Shown here: piece by piece, positions 45,000 to 56,875 of the stretch
Position numbering within the stretch: the stretch's first letter is position 1
Layout of the letters: the number at the start of each line of letters is the position of its first letter
DNA from: Pseudescherichia vulneris NBRC 102420
GTDB taxonomy: Bacteria; Pseudomonadota; Gammaproteobacteria; Enterobacterales; Enterobacteriaceae
DNA: 64,000 nt
NCBI RefSeq assembly: GCF_000759795.1
Contig: NZ_BBMZ01000026.1
Span: 1 to 64,000 of the forward strand
Direction of reading: 5' to 3'
Program-made: the position numbers and the translations under genes
The notes under the pieces: generated by a model
Database searches by the model: none
What the model was told of the DNA's origin: nothing
Seen by the model: only the letters and a program-made list of their open reading frames with translations

Positions 45000-46046
45000 A
45001 TGAACAAAACTGATGAACTCCGCACTGCGCGCATTGATAGCCTGGTGACGCCAGCCGAACTGGCCGAGCGGTATCCTGTCTCGCGACAGATTGCGGAACA
45101 TGTTAACGCTTCGCGTCGGCGAATTGAGAAAATTTTAAATGGTGAAGATCGCCGTCTGCTGGTGATCGTCGGCCCCTGCTCCATCCACGATCTTGATGCC
45201 GCGCTTGAGTATGCTCGCCGGTTACAGGCGCTGCGCGAAAAGCATCAGGATACGCTGGAGATTGTCATGCGTACCTATTTTGAGAAACCGCGCACCGTCG
45301 TGGGCTGGAAGGGTCTGATCTCCGATCCGGATCTCAACGGCAGCTACCGGGTTAATCACGGCATGGAGCTGGCGCGGAAGCTGCTGCTGCAAGTGAATGA
45401 GCTGGGCGTTCCCACCGCCACCGAGTTTCTCGATATGGTGACCGGACAGTTTATTGCCGATCTTATCAGCTGGGGGGCCATCGGGGCGCGCACCACGGAG
45501 AGCCAGATCCACCGTGAGATGGCGTCGGCGCTCTCCTGCCCGGTAGGCTTCAAAAACGGTACGGATGGCAACACCCGCATCGCGGTTGACGCTATTCGTG
45601 CATCGCGGGCGAGCCATATGTTCCTGTCGCCGGATAAAAATGGCCAGATGACAATCTACCAGACCAGCGGCAATCCCTACGGACATATTATTATGCGCGG
45701 CGGGAAAACGCCTAACTACCACGCCGAGGCGATTGCCGAAGCCTGCGATACGCTGAGCGAGTTCTCTCTGCCCGAGCATCTGGTGGTGGATTTCAGCCAC
45801 GGCAACTGCCAGAAGCAGCATCGCCGCCAGCTAGAGGTGTGTGACGACGTTTGCCAGCAGATCCGTAACGGCTCGACGGCCATTGCCGGGATCATGGCAG
45901 AAAGTTTCCTGCAGGAAGGAACGCAGAAGATTGTTGCCGGCCAGCCGCTGACCTATGGGCAATCTATTACCGACCCGTGCCTCCACTGGGAAGATACGAC
46001 CGTGCTGGTGGAGAAGCTCTCCGCCGCGGTGGCCTCGCGCTTCTGA
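45000..46046 (+). CDS. aroH: Trp-sensitive DAHP synthase AroH
   Basis: A 348-residue 3-deoxy-D-arabino-heptulosonate 7-phosphate synthase, the first step of the shikimate pathway, using PEP and erythrose 4-phosphate. The family motifs are all present: VIVGPCSIHDLDAALEYARR, YFEKPRTVVGWKGLI, GARTTESQIHREMAS and VDFSHGNCQKQHRRQ. The length and the Trp isozyme features match E. coli AroH, and the TrpR operator upstream confirms the isozyme. In E. coli hemP (ydiE) follows; here selO follows, convergent. Confidence 0.97.
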   Translation: MNKTDELRTARIDSLVTPAELAERYPVSRQIAEHVNASRRRIEKILNGEDRRLLVIVGPCSIHDLDAALEYARRLQALREKHQDTLEIVMRTYFEKPRTVVGWKGLISDPDLNGSYRVNHGMELARKLLLQVNELGVPTATEFLDMVTGQFIADLISWGAIGARTTESQIHREMASALSCPVGFKNGTDGNTRIAVDAIRASRASHMFLSPDKNGQMTIYQTSGNPYGHIIMRGGKTPNYHAEAIAEACDTLSEFSLPEHLVVDFSHGNCQKQHRRQLEVCDDVCQQIRNGSTAIAGIMAESFLQEGTQKIVAGQPLTYGQSITDPCLHWEDTTVLVEKLSAAVASRF

Positions 46047-46051
46047 CATTC

Positions 46052-46075
46052 TGCCCGCCACCGCGGCGGCGGGCA
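46052..46075. terminator. Terminator between convergent aroH and selO
   Basis: TGCCCGCC and GGCGGGCA pair around an ACCGC loop; a CGCTCTTTT tail follows on the plus strand. Confidence 0.75.
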
Positions 46076-46082
46076 CGCTCTT

Positions 46083-47525
46083 TTAGCTTGAACAGCTCAC
46101 TTCCAGATGTTTGCCCCAGTCCGGCGGACGGCTGACATAGTCATCGCTACGATCGCTAAAGGGATCGCGTAGTGCCTGGTGCAACCGCTCTAGCTCCTGG
46201 GTATCGCCCTTCTCGGCATCGCTGATAGCGCGCTGGGCCAGCCAGTTACGCAGTACCAGCGCCGGGTTAACGCTTTTCATCTGCCGCTGGCGCTCGGCAT
46301 CGTCAATCTGTTCGCCCTGCAACCGTATACGGTAGGTGCTAAACCAGGCATCAAATCCCCCGCGATCGATAAACTCGTCACGCAGCGGCGAGCTGGCGCT
46401 GTGCTGCTCGGTGGTACTCAGCATGCGGAACGTGCGGGTATAGTCGCTGCCCTCCCGCGCCATCAAAGCAAGAAGCGTGTTTAGCAGCTCGTTATCGCCG
46501 CGCTGCTCGGTGAACAGCCCTAGCTTGCTGCGCAAGAGCTTCCCGTACTGCTCCAGCAGCACCTGCTGATACTCATCCAGCACGCTGTTCAGCGTATCAA
46601 CATCAATAAAGGGCGATAGCGTCTGGGCAAGGCGCTGGAGATTCCACAGGCCGACCGCAGGCTGATTATCAAAACGGTAGCGCCCTTGATAGTCGGAGTG
46701 GTTACAGATAAAACCGGGCTGATAGTCATCCAGGAAGCCGAACGGGCCATAGTCGATGGTCAGGCCAAGAATCGACATGTTGTCGGTATTCATGACGCCA
46801 TGAGCAAAACCGACCGCCTGCCACTGTGCGATCAGCGTCGCGGTACGCGCTACCACATCCCGCAGCCAGAGCACATATTTGTCGCTCTCATCAGCAAGAT
46901 GCGGCCAGTGGTGACGAATGGCGAAATCTGCCAGCTGGCGAACCTTCTCCGGCTCGCGGCGGTAGTAGAAATGCTCGAAATGACCGAAACGCAGATGGCT
47001 TTCGGCAATGCGCATCAGCATGGCACCCTGCTCGGTGGTTTCCCGCGCCACGGGCGTATCGCTGGTCGCTATCGCCAGCGCCCGGGTGGTGGGGATCCCC
47101 AAGTAGTGCATCGCCTCCGACGCCAGGCTTTCACGAATGGTCGAGCGCAGCACGGCGCGTCCATCACCCATGCGGGAGTAAGGCGTCTGTCCGGCCCCCT
47201 TAAGGTGCCAGTCGACGGTTTTGCCATCGGCCAACAGTTGCTCCCCAAGCAAAATGCCGCGGCCGTCGCCCAGCTGTCCCGCCCAGACGCCAAACTGATG
47301 GCCGCTGTAGACCTGAGCCAGCGGGGACATACCCGGCAGCAGCGTTTCACCGCCCCAGACGCCCGCCCCTTCCGCAGGGGTAAAGAGCGCATCGGGTACG
47401 CCCAGATCCTGGGCCAGCGCCGCGTTATGCCATAGCACGCGCGCGTTGCGCAGCGGCGTAGGGGAAAGCGAGGTGTAAAATCCCGGCAGCTCATCGCGCC
47501 AGTGTGTGGTAAACGTAAGGGTCAT
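46083..47525 (-). CDS. selO: Protein adenylyltransferase SelO (YdiU)
   Basis: A 480-residue pseudokinase-fold enzyme that transfers AMP to Ser, Thr or Tyr of target proteins and takes part in redox responses. I start it at the ATG at 47525 ([20 protein letters not shown]), with AGGAGG just upstream. Conserved segments include [19 protein letters not shown], the [20 protein letters not shown] loop, and [20 protein letters not shown]. The C-terminus ends in VSCSS; eukaryotic homologues carry selenocysteine at the corresponding end, and Cys stands here. Similar to E. coli YdiU throughout. Confidence 0.95.
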   Translation of the reverse strand: MTLTFTTHWRDELPGFYTSLSPTPLRNARVLWHNAALAQDLGVPDALFTPAEGAGVWGGETLLPGMSPLAQVYSGHQFGVWAGQLGDGRGILLGEQLLADGKTVDWHLKGAGQTPYSRMGDGRAVLRSTIRESLASEAMHYLGIPTTRALAIATSDTPVARETTEQGAMLMRIAESHLRFGHFEHFYYRREPEKVRQLADFAIRHHWPHLADESDKYVLWLRDVVARTATLIAQWQAVGFAHGVMNTDNMSILGLTIDYGPFGFLDDYQPGFICNHSDYQGRYRFDNQPAVGLWNLQRLAQTLSPFIDVDTLNSVLDEYQQVLLEQYGKLLRSKLGLFTEQRGDNELLNTLLALMAREGSDYTRTFRMLSTTEQHSASSPLRDEFIDRGGFDAWFSTYRIRLQGEQIDDAERQRQMKSVNPALVLRNWLAQRAISDAEKGDTQELERLHQALRDPFSDRSDDYVSRPPDWGKHLEVSCSS

Positions 47526-47591
47526 GGATCCTCCTTTTACTGTAGTGTAGAAGGTATCAGGAGGAATAAACACAGGCAGAGTGCGCGGGTA

Positions 47592-48302
47592 TCACCTCAC
47601 CAGCTCGGTAATCTGCTCCGGGAGCACCGGCGGCCACAGGCCTCCCTGCATGGCGCTAAAGGCAAACGGCATCACCTTCTTCAGCGTCTGCTCGCTATCT
47701 ATCCCCGCAATCATGACTGAACGGCAGTAGGGTTCAACCTGGGTGATAATAGCCTGCATAAAAGGCTGAAACGATGGCGATTTGAGGCGCTGGGAAACAA
47801 AATGTTTATCCAGCCTAACGCGAGCAAAAAGACCATCAAATACGGCTCGGGTAGAGGCCGCTCCTGCGCCGAAATTCGCCAGCACAAGCGGATATCTACT
47901 GCTTAATTGGGACAGCGAACTATTCTCACTTTCATTATTTAAGTTAAGATAATTCTCATTAACCATAAGCTCAATAAACGGATACCGATTAACAGATGCT
48001 GCTAAATCATCATCTCTTAACAATCTTTCTACAACTGCTGGTGTAATATTAATCCATGCGGCAATCTGATGCTGAATAAAGAAATGCTGACATACGCTTA
48101 ACAAGTGAAGTTGTTCAATAAATAGCATTTCGGACTGCTGTGGTGTTAAGTGAGGCAAAATCAGCTCTGCGGACGCCTGAGCCTCACGGTTGACGCCTAC
48201 AAAGTTAACGACGATCTCCAGTCCCTGCAATTCGCCCTCGGCATTACGTGCCGGATTGAAAAGCAGCTCTGAGCGCCAGGTTTTATCGAGTGATATAATC
48301 AT
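47592..48302 (-). CDS. ydiV: Degenerate EAL-domain anti-FlhDC factor YdiV (RflP)
   Basis: A 236-residue EAL-like protein. In E. coli and Salmonella it does not act on cyclic-di-GMP but binds FlhD and targets FlhD4C2 to ClpXP, repressing flagella. I start it at the ATG at 48302 (MIISLDKTWRSELLF); an in-frame extension upstream has no similarity. The region NITPAVVERLL then YPFIELMVNENYLNLNN matches YdiV, and the EAL-type catalytic residues are degenerate (first motif is LEIVVNF). Similarity to E. coli YdiV is moderate, about half or less. It may be relevant to the orphan flagellin at 59885. Confidence 0.88.
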   Translation of the reverse strand: MIISLDKTWRSELLFNPARNAEGELQGLEIVVNFVGVNREAQASAELILPHLTPQQSEMLFIEQLHLLSVCQHFFIQHQIAAWINITPAVVERLLRDDDLAASVNRYPFIELMVNENYLNLNNESENSSLSQLSSRYPLVLANFGAGAASTRAVFDGLFARVRLDKHFVSQRLKSPSFQPFMQAIITQVEPYCRSVMIAGIDSEQTLKKVMPFAFSAMQGGLWPPVLPEQITELVR

Positions 48303-48450
48303 TATCCGTATACCTAATCCAGAAATGAATAAGACTATCCTTAGCCAGCATTCAAGATTATCCTGGGAAGGCAATAAGCGCCACCAGATAAAACTGGATT
48401 AATACAATAGTTGATAACTATTAGTGGGCTCATTAATTAGTATTATTTAA

Positions 48451-48480
48451 TAAAAAACGGAGCCTGATAGCTCCGTTTTT
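48451..48480. terminator. Bidirectional terminator between ydiV and nlpC
   Basis: AAAAAACGGAGC and GCTCCGTTTTTT pair around CTGATA, with T runs on both strands. It terminates nlpC on the minus strand. Confidence 0.9.
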
Positions 48481-48507
48481 TATTAGCCCAACACAGATTA
48501 TTGCCGG

Positions 48508-48972
48508 TTAAATTCGGCGCGCCTGCCAGAACTTTTTACGCCAGTAGACGTTATCAAGCGAGGAACGCATCACCCCACGACTGGTAGAGGCATGAATAAA
48601 CTGGTTATCGGTATCGTAGATCCCCACGTGCAGGCCGCTCTCCCCTGACCCAGTTTTAAAGAACACCAGGTCCCCCGGCAAGAGGTCATCTTTGTCTATC
48701 TCGGTGCCGATCCTGGCCTGCTGGCGCGTCTCCCGGGGCAGGCGCAGATCAAACCGATCCCGGAAGGTCATCAGTACAAAGCCAGAACAATCAATGCCAC
48801 CCCGGCTCATACCACCGTATCGGTACGGTGTGCCTCGCCAGTGGCTAAGCTGATCGTTAAGATTGGCGATAACGGTGATCGAGTCTGCCAGCCGTGGATT
48901 CGGCGGTGGGGCCCGGTGGTGGCTACATCCTGCTAAAAAAAGCACGGCGGCGAAAAGAAACCATAGGCGCAT
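48508..48972 (-). CDS. nlpC: NlpC/P60 family lipoprotein NlpC
   Basis: A 154-residue lipoprotein precursor with lipobox FLAGC (Cys at about 16). The NlpC/P60 catalytic domain carries the Cys in GGIDCSGFVLM and the His in SGLHVGIYDTD. It is a putative periplasmic murein peptidase at the inner face of the outer membrane; substrate not defined. It follows btuD at 77 bases on the same strand, and the btuCED-nlpC order is as in E. coli. Confidence 0.95.
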   Translation of the reverse strand: MRLWFLFAAVLFLAGCSHHRAPPPNPRLADSITVIANLNDQLSHWRGTPYRYGGMSRGGIDCSGFVLMTFRDRFDLRLPRETRQQARIGTEIDKDDLLPGDLVFFKTGSGESGLHVGIYDTDNQFIHASTSRGVMRSSLDNVYWRKKFWQARRI

Positions 48973-49049
48973 GCGGGGCGGATCCTCTGCTTTATTATTT
49001 TTCCAGTAATGTAGCGTGGCGGGAAAGCGCCGCGCAATATGCTCTGTGT

Positions 49050-49799
49050 TTACAGCGTAGAAATAAGTACGCTATGCCCCTCAACGTCAAGTCGGCGAAA
49101 AGGCATACCGTAAGCCTGAGCCAGCCTGGGCGGCGTTAGCACGCTATCGCGCGGGCCGCTGGCAATCAGCTTACCGTTGCGCAGCAGCCAGGCCTGGTGA
49201 GCATGGCGCAGGGTATGATTCAGATCGTGGCTGCTCATCACCACGGTAATTCCCGCCTGGTAGAGCGCATTTAACAGGCGGTCGAGCCCCGCCTGCTGGG
49301 CCACGTCCAGACTGTTCATCGGCTCATCCAACAGCAGCAATTGCCCCTCGGGATTACCCGCCGGATGGATCTGCAAAATTACTGCGGCCAGACGCACCCG
49401 CTGCCACTCGCCTCCCGACAGCTGGTTTGCCTTGCGCCCGAGCTTATCATCGAGCCCCAGCGCACCGGCGACGTCATGCAGTAGCGCAGTGTGGCCGCGA
49501 TCGGGCTGGTGCAGGGTCAGATAGTGCCACACCGGCATGGCAAAGGGCGGCGTTTGCTGCTGAGCAAGGTAGGCGCGACGCCGGGCCAGCGCGGTAGCGT
49601 GCCAGCCATCGAGCGGCGTGCCGTTAAGCGTGATGCTGCCCGGCCCGCTCGCCAGGCCCGCCATCCGTGCCAGCAGGGTACTTTTTCCGGCTCCGTTTGG
49701 CCCCACCAGATGCAGGATTTCTCCGGCATTGACCGTGGCCGTAACGGGCCCCAGCCTGCCGGATTCCGCTACATCCTGTAGCGTCATTAATGCTTTCAC
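49050..49799 (-). CDS. btuD: Vitamin B12 import ATP-binding protein BtuD
   Basis: A 249-residue ABC ATPase for the cobalamin importer BtuCD-F. Walker A is GPNGAGKST (about 34-42), the signature [12 protein letters not shown], and Walker [14 protein letters not shown]; the H-loop is [12 protein letters not shown]. The start shares one base with the btuE stop. It matches E. coli BtuD in length. Confidence 0.96.
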   Translation of the reverse strand: MKALMTLQDVAESGRLGPVTATVNAGEILHLVGPNGAGKSTLLARMAGLASGPGSITLNGTPLDGWHATALARRRAYLAQQQTPPFAMPVWHYLTLHQPDRGHTALLHDVAGALGLDDKLGRKANQLSGGEWQRVRLAAVILQIHPAGNPEGQLLLLDEPMNSLDVAQQAGLDRLLNALYQAGITVVMSSHDLNHTLRHAHQAWLLRNGKLIASGPRDSVLTPPRLAQAYGMPFRRLDVEGHSVLISTL

Positions 49800-50350
49800 T
49801 ATTTTGCTAATGCCAGCTTGATGGCTTCCATCACGATAGGATCTTCCGGCGTCATATCCGGCGCAAAGCGCTGGACAACCTGCCCATCACGGCCAATCAG
49901 GAATTTTTCAAAGTTCCACAGGATATCGTCGGGATAGAGCGGCGCACGCCCTTTGCTGGCGAGACGCTCGTAAAATCCGCTGCTCTCCGGCGCAACGGCA
50001 GTGGGCGCAGCGGCGATCAGCTTCTGATAGAGCGGATGACGATCCTCACCGTTAACGTCAATTTTGCTGAACATCGGGAAGGTAACGCCATAGGTGGTGC
50101 TGCAGAAAGTTTTGATCTCCTCTTCGCTGCCCGGCTCCTGGCCTAAAAACTGGTTGCACGGGAAGCCGAGCACCACAAAACCGTCTTTCGCCCAGGCCTT
50201 TTGAATGTTCTCCAGCTGCTCATACTGTGCCGTCAGGCCGCATTTAGACGCCACGTTGACCACCAGCAGCACCTTGCCCTGATAATCTGCAAGCGTGGTC
50301 TTCTCGCCATCAATCGTCGTCACATCAGTGTTCAGAATATCGTGTTGCAT
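49799..50350 (-). CDS. btuE: Glutathione peroxidase-family protein BtuE
   Basis: A 183-residue thioredoxin-fold peroxidase, using thioredoxin or glutathione to reduce hydroperoxides. The catalytic Cys lies in [20 protein letters not shown] (near 37), with conserved [13 protein letters not shown] and the [12 protein letters not shown] segment carrying the catalytic Trp/Asn. It is not needed for B12 transport in spite of its name. It lies between btuC and btuD as in E. coli. Confidence 0.96.
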   Translation of the reverse strand: MQHDILNTDVTTIDGEKTTLADYQGKVLLVVNVASKCGLTAQYEQLENIQKAWAKDGFVVLGFPCNQFLGQEPGSEEEIKTFCSTTYGVTFPMFSKIDVNGEDRHPLYQKLIAAAPTAVAPESSGFYERLASKGRAPLYPDDILWNFEKFLIGRDGQVVQRFAPDMTPEDPIVMEAIKLALAK

Positions 50351-50491
50351 AGCATCCCCTTAGTTATCAAACGCGCCAGCGGTTCAGTCGCTGGCCTTTA
50401 ATAATAGACAATATGACGACGTCTACTCATGCGCAATTTTATCGTAAAAGTTTCTTCGCGATAGGGAGTTAAGTGCGGTGCGGTGGAGATA

Positions 50492-51472
50492 TTACCGCGC
50501 CGCCTTCAGCAGCAGCCAGATAAACACCGGTGCGCCTAGCGTGGCGGTGACCACCCCAATAGGCAGTTCTGCCGCATTAAGCGCCTGGCGGGCGACGATA
50601 TCCGCAAACAGCAGCGCGCTTGCCCCTGCCAGCGCGCAGCCGGGCAGCAGCACGCGATGGTCGGTCAGGCCGCAGAGACGCAGGATATGGGGGATCACCA
50701 GGCCGATAAAACCGATCGCTCCCGCCAGCGCTACGCTGACCCCGACCATCCAACCGGTGGCGACCACCAGCACGTTGCGCCAGAACCACAGCGGCAGGCC
50801 GAGCTGGCGAGCAGAGGTTTCCCCCAGCGCCAGCATATTCAGCGGCTGCGACTGCAGGCAAACCCAGGCCATGACTGGCAGCAGCGCCAGCATCAGCCAC
50901 CCCTGCTGCCAGTCTACGCCGCCAAATCCGCCCATCATCCAGTACATCAGCTGGCGTAGATCGAACGAGGTCGAGAAGTAGATGGCCCACGTCATTAGCG
51001 CACTGCAGATGATGCCCAATGCAACGCCCGCCAGCAGCAGGCGGCTAATGGAGAGGTGACGGCGGGCAAAGTGCAGCAGGATCAGCGTAATGATTAGCGC
51101 TCCGGCAATAGCGCACAGGCCGAGCGCCCAGGTAGGTAACGCCCCCTGCCCCAGCATCACGGCGGCAATCAGGCCCACGCCCGCGCCGTTGGAGACGCCG
51201 AGCAGCCCCGGCTCCGCCAGCGGATTTTCAAACAGCGCCTGCATCAGCGTGCCGCACAGCGCCAGCGCCGCACCGACCAGCACCACCGCAAGGGTTCTGG
51301 GTAGACGGATCTGCCAGACAAAAAGTTGCCCGCGTGGGCTGAGCCAGTCGCCAGGCGCAATCCATTGATCGCCTGCGCAGAGGCTTACCACGATAGCAAG
51401 CAGCAGAAGGAGTATAAGTCCGCCAAGCCAGCGGGCGTGGCGTTGGGTCTGTTGGTGGGCAAGTGCGAGCAT
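50492..51472 (-). CDS. btuC: Vitamin B12 import permease BtuC
   Basis: A 326-residue FecCD-type permease of the B12 importer, with about ten membrane segments. I start it at the ATG at 51472 ([20 protein letters not shown]), matching E. coli BtuC in length; the longer frame upstream is not conserved. Typical stretches are [20 protein letters not shown] and [19 protein letters not shown], the latter containing the coupling helices that contact BtuD. Confidence 0.96.
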   Translation of the reverse strand: MLALAHQQTQRHARWLGGLILLLLLAIVVSLCAGDQWIAPGDWLSPRGQLFVWQIRLPRTLAVVLVGAALALCGTLMQALFENPLAEPGLLGVSNGAGVGLIAAVMLGQGALPTWALGLCAIAGALIITLILLHFARRHLSISRLLLAGVALGIICSALMTWAIYFSTSFDLRQLMYWMMGGFGGVDWQQGWLMLALLPVMAWVCLQSQPLNMLALGETSARQLGLPLWFWRNVLVVATGWMVGVSVALAGAIGFIGLVIPHILRLCGLTDHRVLLPGCALAGASALLFADIVARQALNAAELPIGVVTATLGAPVFIWLLLKAAR

Positions 51473-51535
51473 AGGATCCATCCTGCTTAACGTCGTGGAC
51501 GTGATTTTAAGATGCAGCGCGGCCAGAGAAAAGAA

Positions 51536-51558
51536 AAAAGGCCGCACGGGCGGCCTTT
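51536..51558 (-). terminator. Terminator of the pheST-ihfA operon
   Basis: AAGGCCGCC and GCGGCCTT pair around CGT; on the minus strand TTTTTTCTTTTC follows. Confidence 0.9.
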
Positions 51559-51572
51559 TTGGTTAGTTCAGA

Positions 51573-51872
51573 TTACTCTGCTTTGGGCGAAGCGTTTTCG
51601 ACACGGCTTTTCAATTTCTGTCCGGGTCTGAAGGTCACCACGCGCCGGGCTGTAATGGGAATATCCTCGCCCGTTTTCGGGTTACGTCCCGGGCGTTGGT
51701 TCTTATCACGCAGATCAAAGTTACCAAAACCGGAGAGTTTTACCTGCTCACCATTTTCCAGAGCGCGACGGATCTCTTCGAAAAATAGCTCTACCAGCTC
51801 TTTGGCATCCCGTTTGCTAAGCCCAAGCTTATCAAACAGATATTCTGACATTTCAGCTTTTGTAAGCGCCAT
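51573..51872 (-). CDS. ihfA: Integration host factor alpha subunit
   Basis: A 99-residue DNA-bending protein that pairs with IhfB. It begins [20 protein letters not shown]; the beta-arm region [20 protein letters not shown] is intact, with the intercalating Pro. It lies 4 bases after pheT. Length equals E. coli IhfA. Confidence 0.98.
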   Translation of the reverse strand: MALTKAEMSEYLFDKLGLSKRDAKELVELFFEEIRRALENGEQVKLSGFGNFDLRDKNQRPGRNPKTGEDIPITARRVVTFRPGQKLKSRVENASPKAE

Positions 51873-51876
51873 AGGT

Positions 51877-54264
51877 TCAATCCCTCAATGATGCCTGGAA
51901 TCGCTCTTTCAATGCCTCTACACATCTGGCAACGGTAGCGGCAATCTCCTCTTCTTCGAGTGTACGGCCGGTATCCTGAAGGATCAGGGTGATAGCGAGG
52001 CTCTTATAGCCCTCCGCTACGCCCTTGCCGCGGTACACATCAAACAAGTTTACGCCAACTACCTGATTTACGCCAACTTTCTTACACTCAGCCAAAACAT
52101 CTGCTGCGGGGACGTTTTCTGTGACCACAACCGCAATATCGCGACGGTTTGCCGGGAAGCGTGAAACCTCCCGCGCCTGCGATATAACGCGGTCTGCAAT
52201 GGCGTTCCACTCGATCTCAAACACCAGCGTCCGACCGTTCAGATCCAGTTTACGTTCCAGCTCAGGATGCACAACCCCAATAAAACCAATACGTTCGCCT
52301 TTCAGATAAATCGCGGCGGACTGGCCCGGATGGAGAGCCGGATTGGCTTCCGCTTTAAACTGAATGTCGGCCAGCTTGCCGGTGAGATCGAGAACGGATT
52401 CCAGATCGCCTTTTAAATCATAGAAATCGACGCTCTCTTTTGCCAGGTTCCAATGCTCTTCGTAGCGGCTACCGGTGATAACACCGGCCAGCATCACATC
52501 CTGACGGATCCCCAGGTTGGCCTGAGTATCGGGCACAAAGCGCAGACCGGTCTCAAAGATACGTACGCGGCTCTGCTGACGGTTCTGGTTATAGACCACC
52601 GTCCCCAGCAGGCCGGTCCACAGCGACAGGCGCATGGCCGACATTTCGCTGGAGATAGGGCTTGGCAGGATCAGCGCCTCTTCGCCTGGATGGATCAGCT
52701 GCTGCAGTTTCGGATCCACGAAGCTGTAGGTGATCACCTCCTGGTAGCCTTTGTCGATCAGCATGGTTTTCACCCGCTTCATCGACAGGTCCGCTTCGCG
52801 GTGGCTGCCCATAATCAGACCTGCCTGCACCGGTGAATCAGGAATGTTGTTGTAGCCGTAGATGCGGGCCACCTCTTCCACCAGGTCCTCTTCGATCTCC
52901 ATATCGAAACGCCAGCTTGGGGCCACGGCCTGCCACTCATCCTGACCTTCAGTCACTTCACAGCCCAGGCGGCGGAGAATGTCGCCTACCTGCTCGTCAG
53001 CAATGTGGTGGCCAATCAGGCGATCCAGCTTGCTGCGGCGCAGAGTGATGGTGGCACGCTTCGGCAGCGCGGCCTCGTTGGTCACATCGATAACCGGACC
53101 GGCTTGACCGCCGCAGATATCCAGCAGCAGGCGCGTCGCACGCTCCATCGCTTTGTACTGCAGCGCCGGGTCAACGCCACGCTCATAGCGGTGGGAGGCA
53201 TCGGTATGCAGACCGTGACGACGGGCGCGACCGGTAATAGAGAGCGGGCTGAAGAATGCGCACTCCAGCAGTACGTCCTGCGTTTCGCCATTCACGCCAG
53301 AGTGCTCGCCACCAAAGATACCGCCCATGGCCAGGGCTTTGTTGTGGTCAGCAATGACCAGCGTATCGGACTGCAACTTGGCTTCGCTACCGTCGAGCAG
53401 TACCAGCGTCTCGTTCTCTTGCGCCATACGAACAACGATCCCACCCTCAATGCGGCCCAGATCGAAGGCGTGCATCGGCTGACCCAGCTCCAGCAGGACG
53501 AAGTTAGTGACGTCGACCACCGCGTCGATAGAGCGGATGCCGCAGCGACGCAGCTTCTCACGCATCCACAGCGGGGTTGGCGCGGTGACGTCGATACCTT
53601 TCACCACGCGGCCCAGGTAACGCGGGCAGGCGTCGGCGGCATCAACGCGGATAGGCAGCGTATCGTTAATCGTTGCGGCCACCGGAGCAATCTCAGGCTC
53701 GGTCAGCGGCAGCGCGTTCAGCACGGCCACGTCGCGCGCTACGCCGATAATCCCTAAGCAGTCGGCACGGTTCGGGGTTACGCTGATCTCAATGGTATTA
53801 TCATCAAGCTTCAGGTAGTCGCGAATATCGGTGCCGATCGGTGCATCCGCTGGCAGCTCGATGATCCCGCTGTGATCGTCGGAAATACCCAGCTCGGAGA
53901 AGGAGCAGAGCATCCCTTCAGACGGCTCGCCGCGCAGCTTGGCGGCTTTGATTTTGAAATCACCCGGCAGCACCGCGCCGATGGTCGCTACTGCAACCTT
54001 CAGCCCCTGACGGCAGTTTGGCGCGCCACAGACGATATCGAGCAGGCGCTCGCCGCCAACGTTAACCTTAGTCACGCGCAGTTTGTCGGCGTTCGGGTGC
54101 TGACCGCACTCGACCACTTCGCCCACCACAACGCCGTTAAAGCTGCCGGCCACGGCGTCAACGCCGTCAACTTCCAGGCCTGCCATCGTAATTTGATCGG
54201 AGAGCGCTTCGCTATCGACCGCCGGGTTAACCCATTCGCGTAACCACAGTTCACTGAATTTCAT
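51877..54264 (-). CDS. pheT: Phenylalanine-tRNA ligase beta subunit
   Basis: A 795-residue subunit of the alpha2-beta2 enzyme. Domains in order: an N-terminal tRNA-binding OB domain (about 40-148), B3/B4 editing domain (about 210-380; it removes mischarged Tyr), B5, the core catalytic-like domain (475-690), and a C-terminal anticodon-binding FDX-ACB domain (from about 700: [14 protein letters not shown]). Length equals E. coli PheT. It follows pheS by 15 bases. Confidence 0.98.
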   Translation of the reverse strand: MKFSELWLREWVNPAVDSEALSDQITMAGLEVDGVDAVAGSFNGVVVGEVVECGQHPNADKLRVTKVNVGGERLLDIVCGAPNCRQGLKVAVATIGAVLPGDFKIKAAKLRGEPSEGMLCSFSELGISDDHSGIIELPADAPIGTDIRDYLKLDDNTIEISVTPNRADCLGIIGVARDVAVLNALPLTEPEIAPVAATINDTLPIRVDAADACPRYLGRVVKGIDVTAPTPLWMREKLRRCGIRSIDAVVDVTNFVLLELGQPMHAFDLGRIEGGIVVRMAQENETLVLLDGSEAKLQSDTLVIADHNKALAMGGIFGGEHSGVNGETQDVLLECAFFSPLSITGRARRHGLHTDASHRYERGVDPALQYKAMERATRLLLDICGGQAGPVIDVTNEAALPKRATITLRRSKLDRLIGHHIADEQVGDILRRLGCEVTEGQDEWQAVAPSWRFDMEIEEDLVEEVARIYGYNNIPDSPVQAGLIMGSHREADLSMKRVKTMLIDKGYQEVITYSFVDPKLQQLIHPGEEALILPSPISSEMSAMRLSLWTGLLGTVVYNQNRQQSRVRIFETGLRFVPDTQANLGIRQDVMLAGVITGSRYEEHWNLAKESVDFYDLKGDLESVLDLTGKLADIQFKAEANPALHPGQSAAIYLKGERIGFIGVVHPELERKLDLNGRTLVFEIEWNAIADRVISQAREVSRFPANRRDIAVVVTENVPAADVLAECKKVGVNQVVGVNLFDVYRGKGVAEGYKSLAITLILQDTGRTLEEEEIAATVARCVEALKERFQASLRD

Positions 54265-54279
54265 TATTTTTTCCTGCCT

Positions 54280-55305
<1,026 letters not shown>

Positions 55306-55325
55306 TCATATTTTTTACATACAGG

Positions 55326-55354
55326 CATAAAAAAAGCCTCCCTGGGGAGGCTTT
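55326..55354 (-). terminator. pheST attenuator
   Basis: On the minus strand AAAGCCTCCC and GGGAGGCTTT pair around CAG and end in a T run, between the pheM leader peptide and pheS. Stalling at pheM Phe codons should prevent formation of this hairpin. Confidence 0.9.
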
Positions 55355-55400
55355 CTGGCGCTGTTTTTCGTTTCTTCTTTCACGCGCAAGCCCCCTGGGA

Positions 55401-55445
55401 TCAGGTGCTAAAGTAAAAAAAGAAGCGGAAAATAGCAGCATTCAT
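55401..55445 (-). CDS. pheM: pheST leader peptide (14 aa)
   Basis: [14 protein letters not shown], identical to E. coli PheM: five Phe among 14 residues. It senses charged tRNA-Phe and controls the attenuator just downstream. Confidence 0.95.
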
Positions 55446-55472
55446 GCTTGCGTTACCTTGTGTGGAAAGGAA

Positions 55473-55499
55473 TAAAAAGAGGGAGCCAGGCTCCCTCTC
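55473..55499 (-). terminator. Terminator after rplT
   Basis: AGAGGGAGC and GCTCCCTCT pair around CT; on the minus strand TTTTTATT follows. Confidence 0.88.
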
Positions 55500-55509
55500 T
55501 CTAACTGGC

Positions 55510-55881
<372 letters not shown>

Positions 55882-55889
55882 CTATTCTG

Positions 55890-56016
55890 TTATGCCCTTC
55901 ATCTTTCACATTCTCGCGGTGTTGGCTGCCTTCATTCATCCCAGTCACTTACTTCAGTAAGCTCAGGGATTCATTCAGTTGCCGCCTGGCGACAATGCGA
56001 AATCTATTGGGCGTTA
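55890..56016. repeat. ERIC (IRU) element between rpmI and rplT
   Basis: A 127-base stretch containing the ERIC core: CCAGTCACTTACTT (minus-strand AAGTAAGTGACTGG) next to AGTAAGCTCAGGGATTCA, with flanking GTTGGCTGCC and TTGCCGCC. Without it the rpmI-rplT gap would be 46 bases, like E. coli, so it is a clean insertion. It is transcribed within the operon and would fold into a long hairpin. Confidence 0.87.
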
Positions 56017-56038
56017 AAAAGGTTAAAAGGTAAACGAC

Positions 56039-56260
<222 letters not shown>

Positions 56261-56329
56261 TTAATAAACGAAACAAAGGCGAACCAGACCCGTGAGCTTG
56301 TGGCCCACAGGTATGATTACTTGATGGCC

Positions 56330-56875
<546 letters not shown>

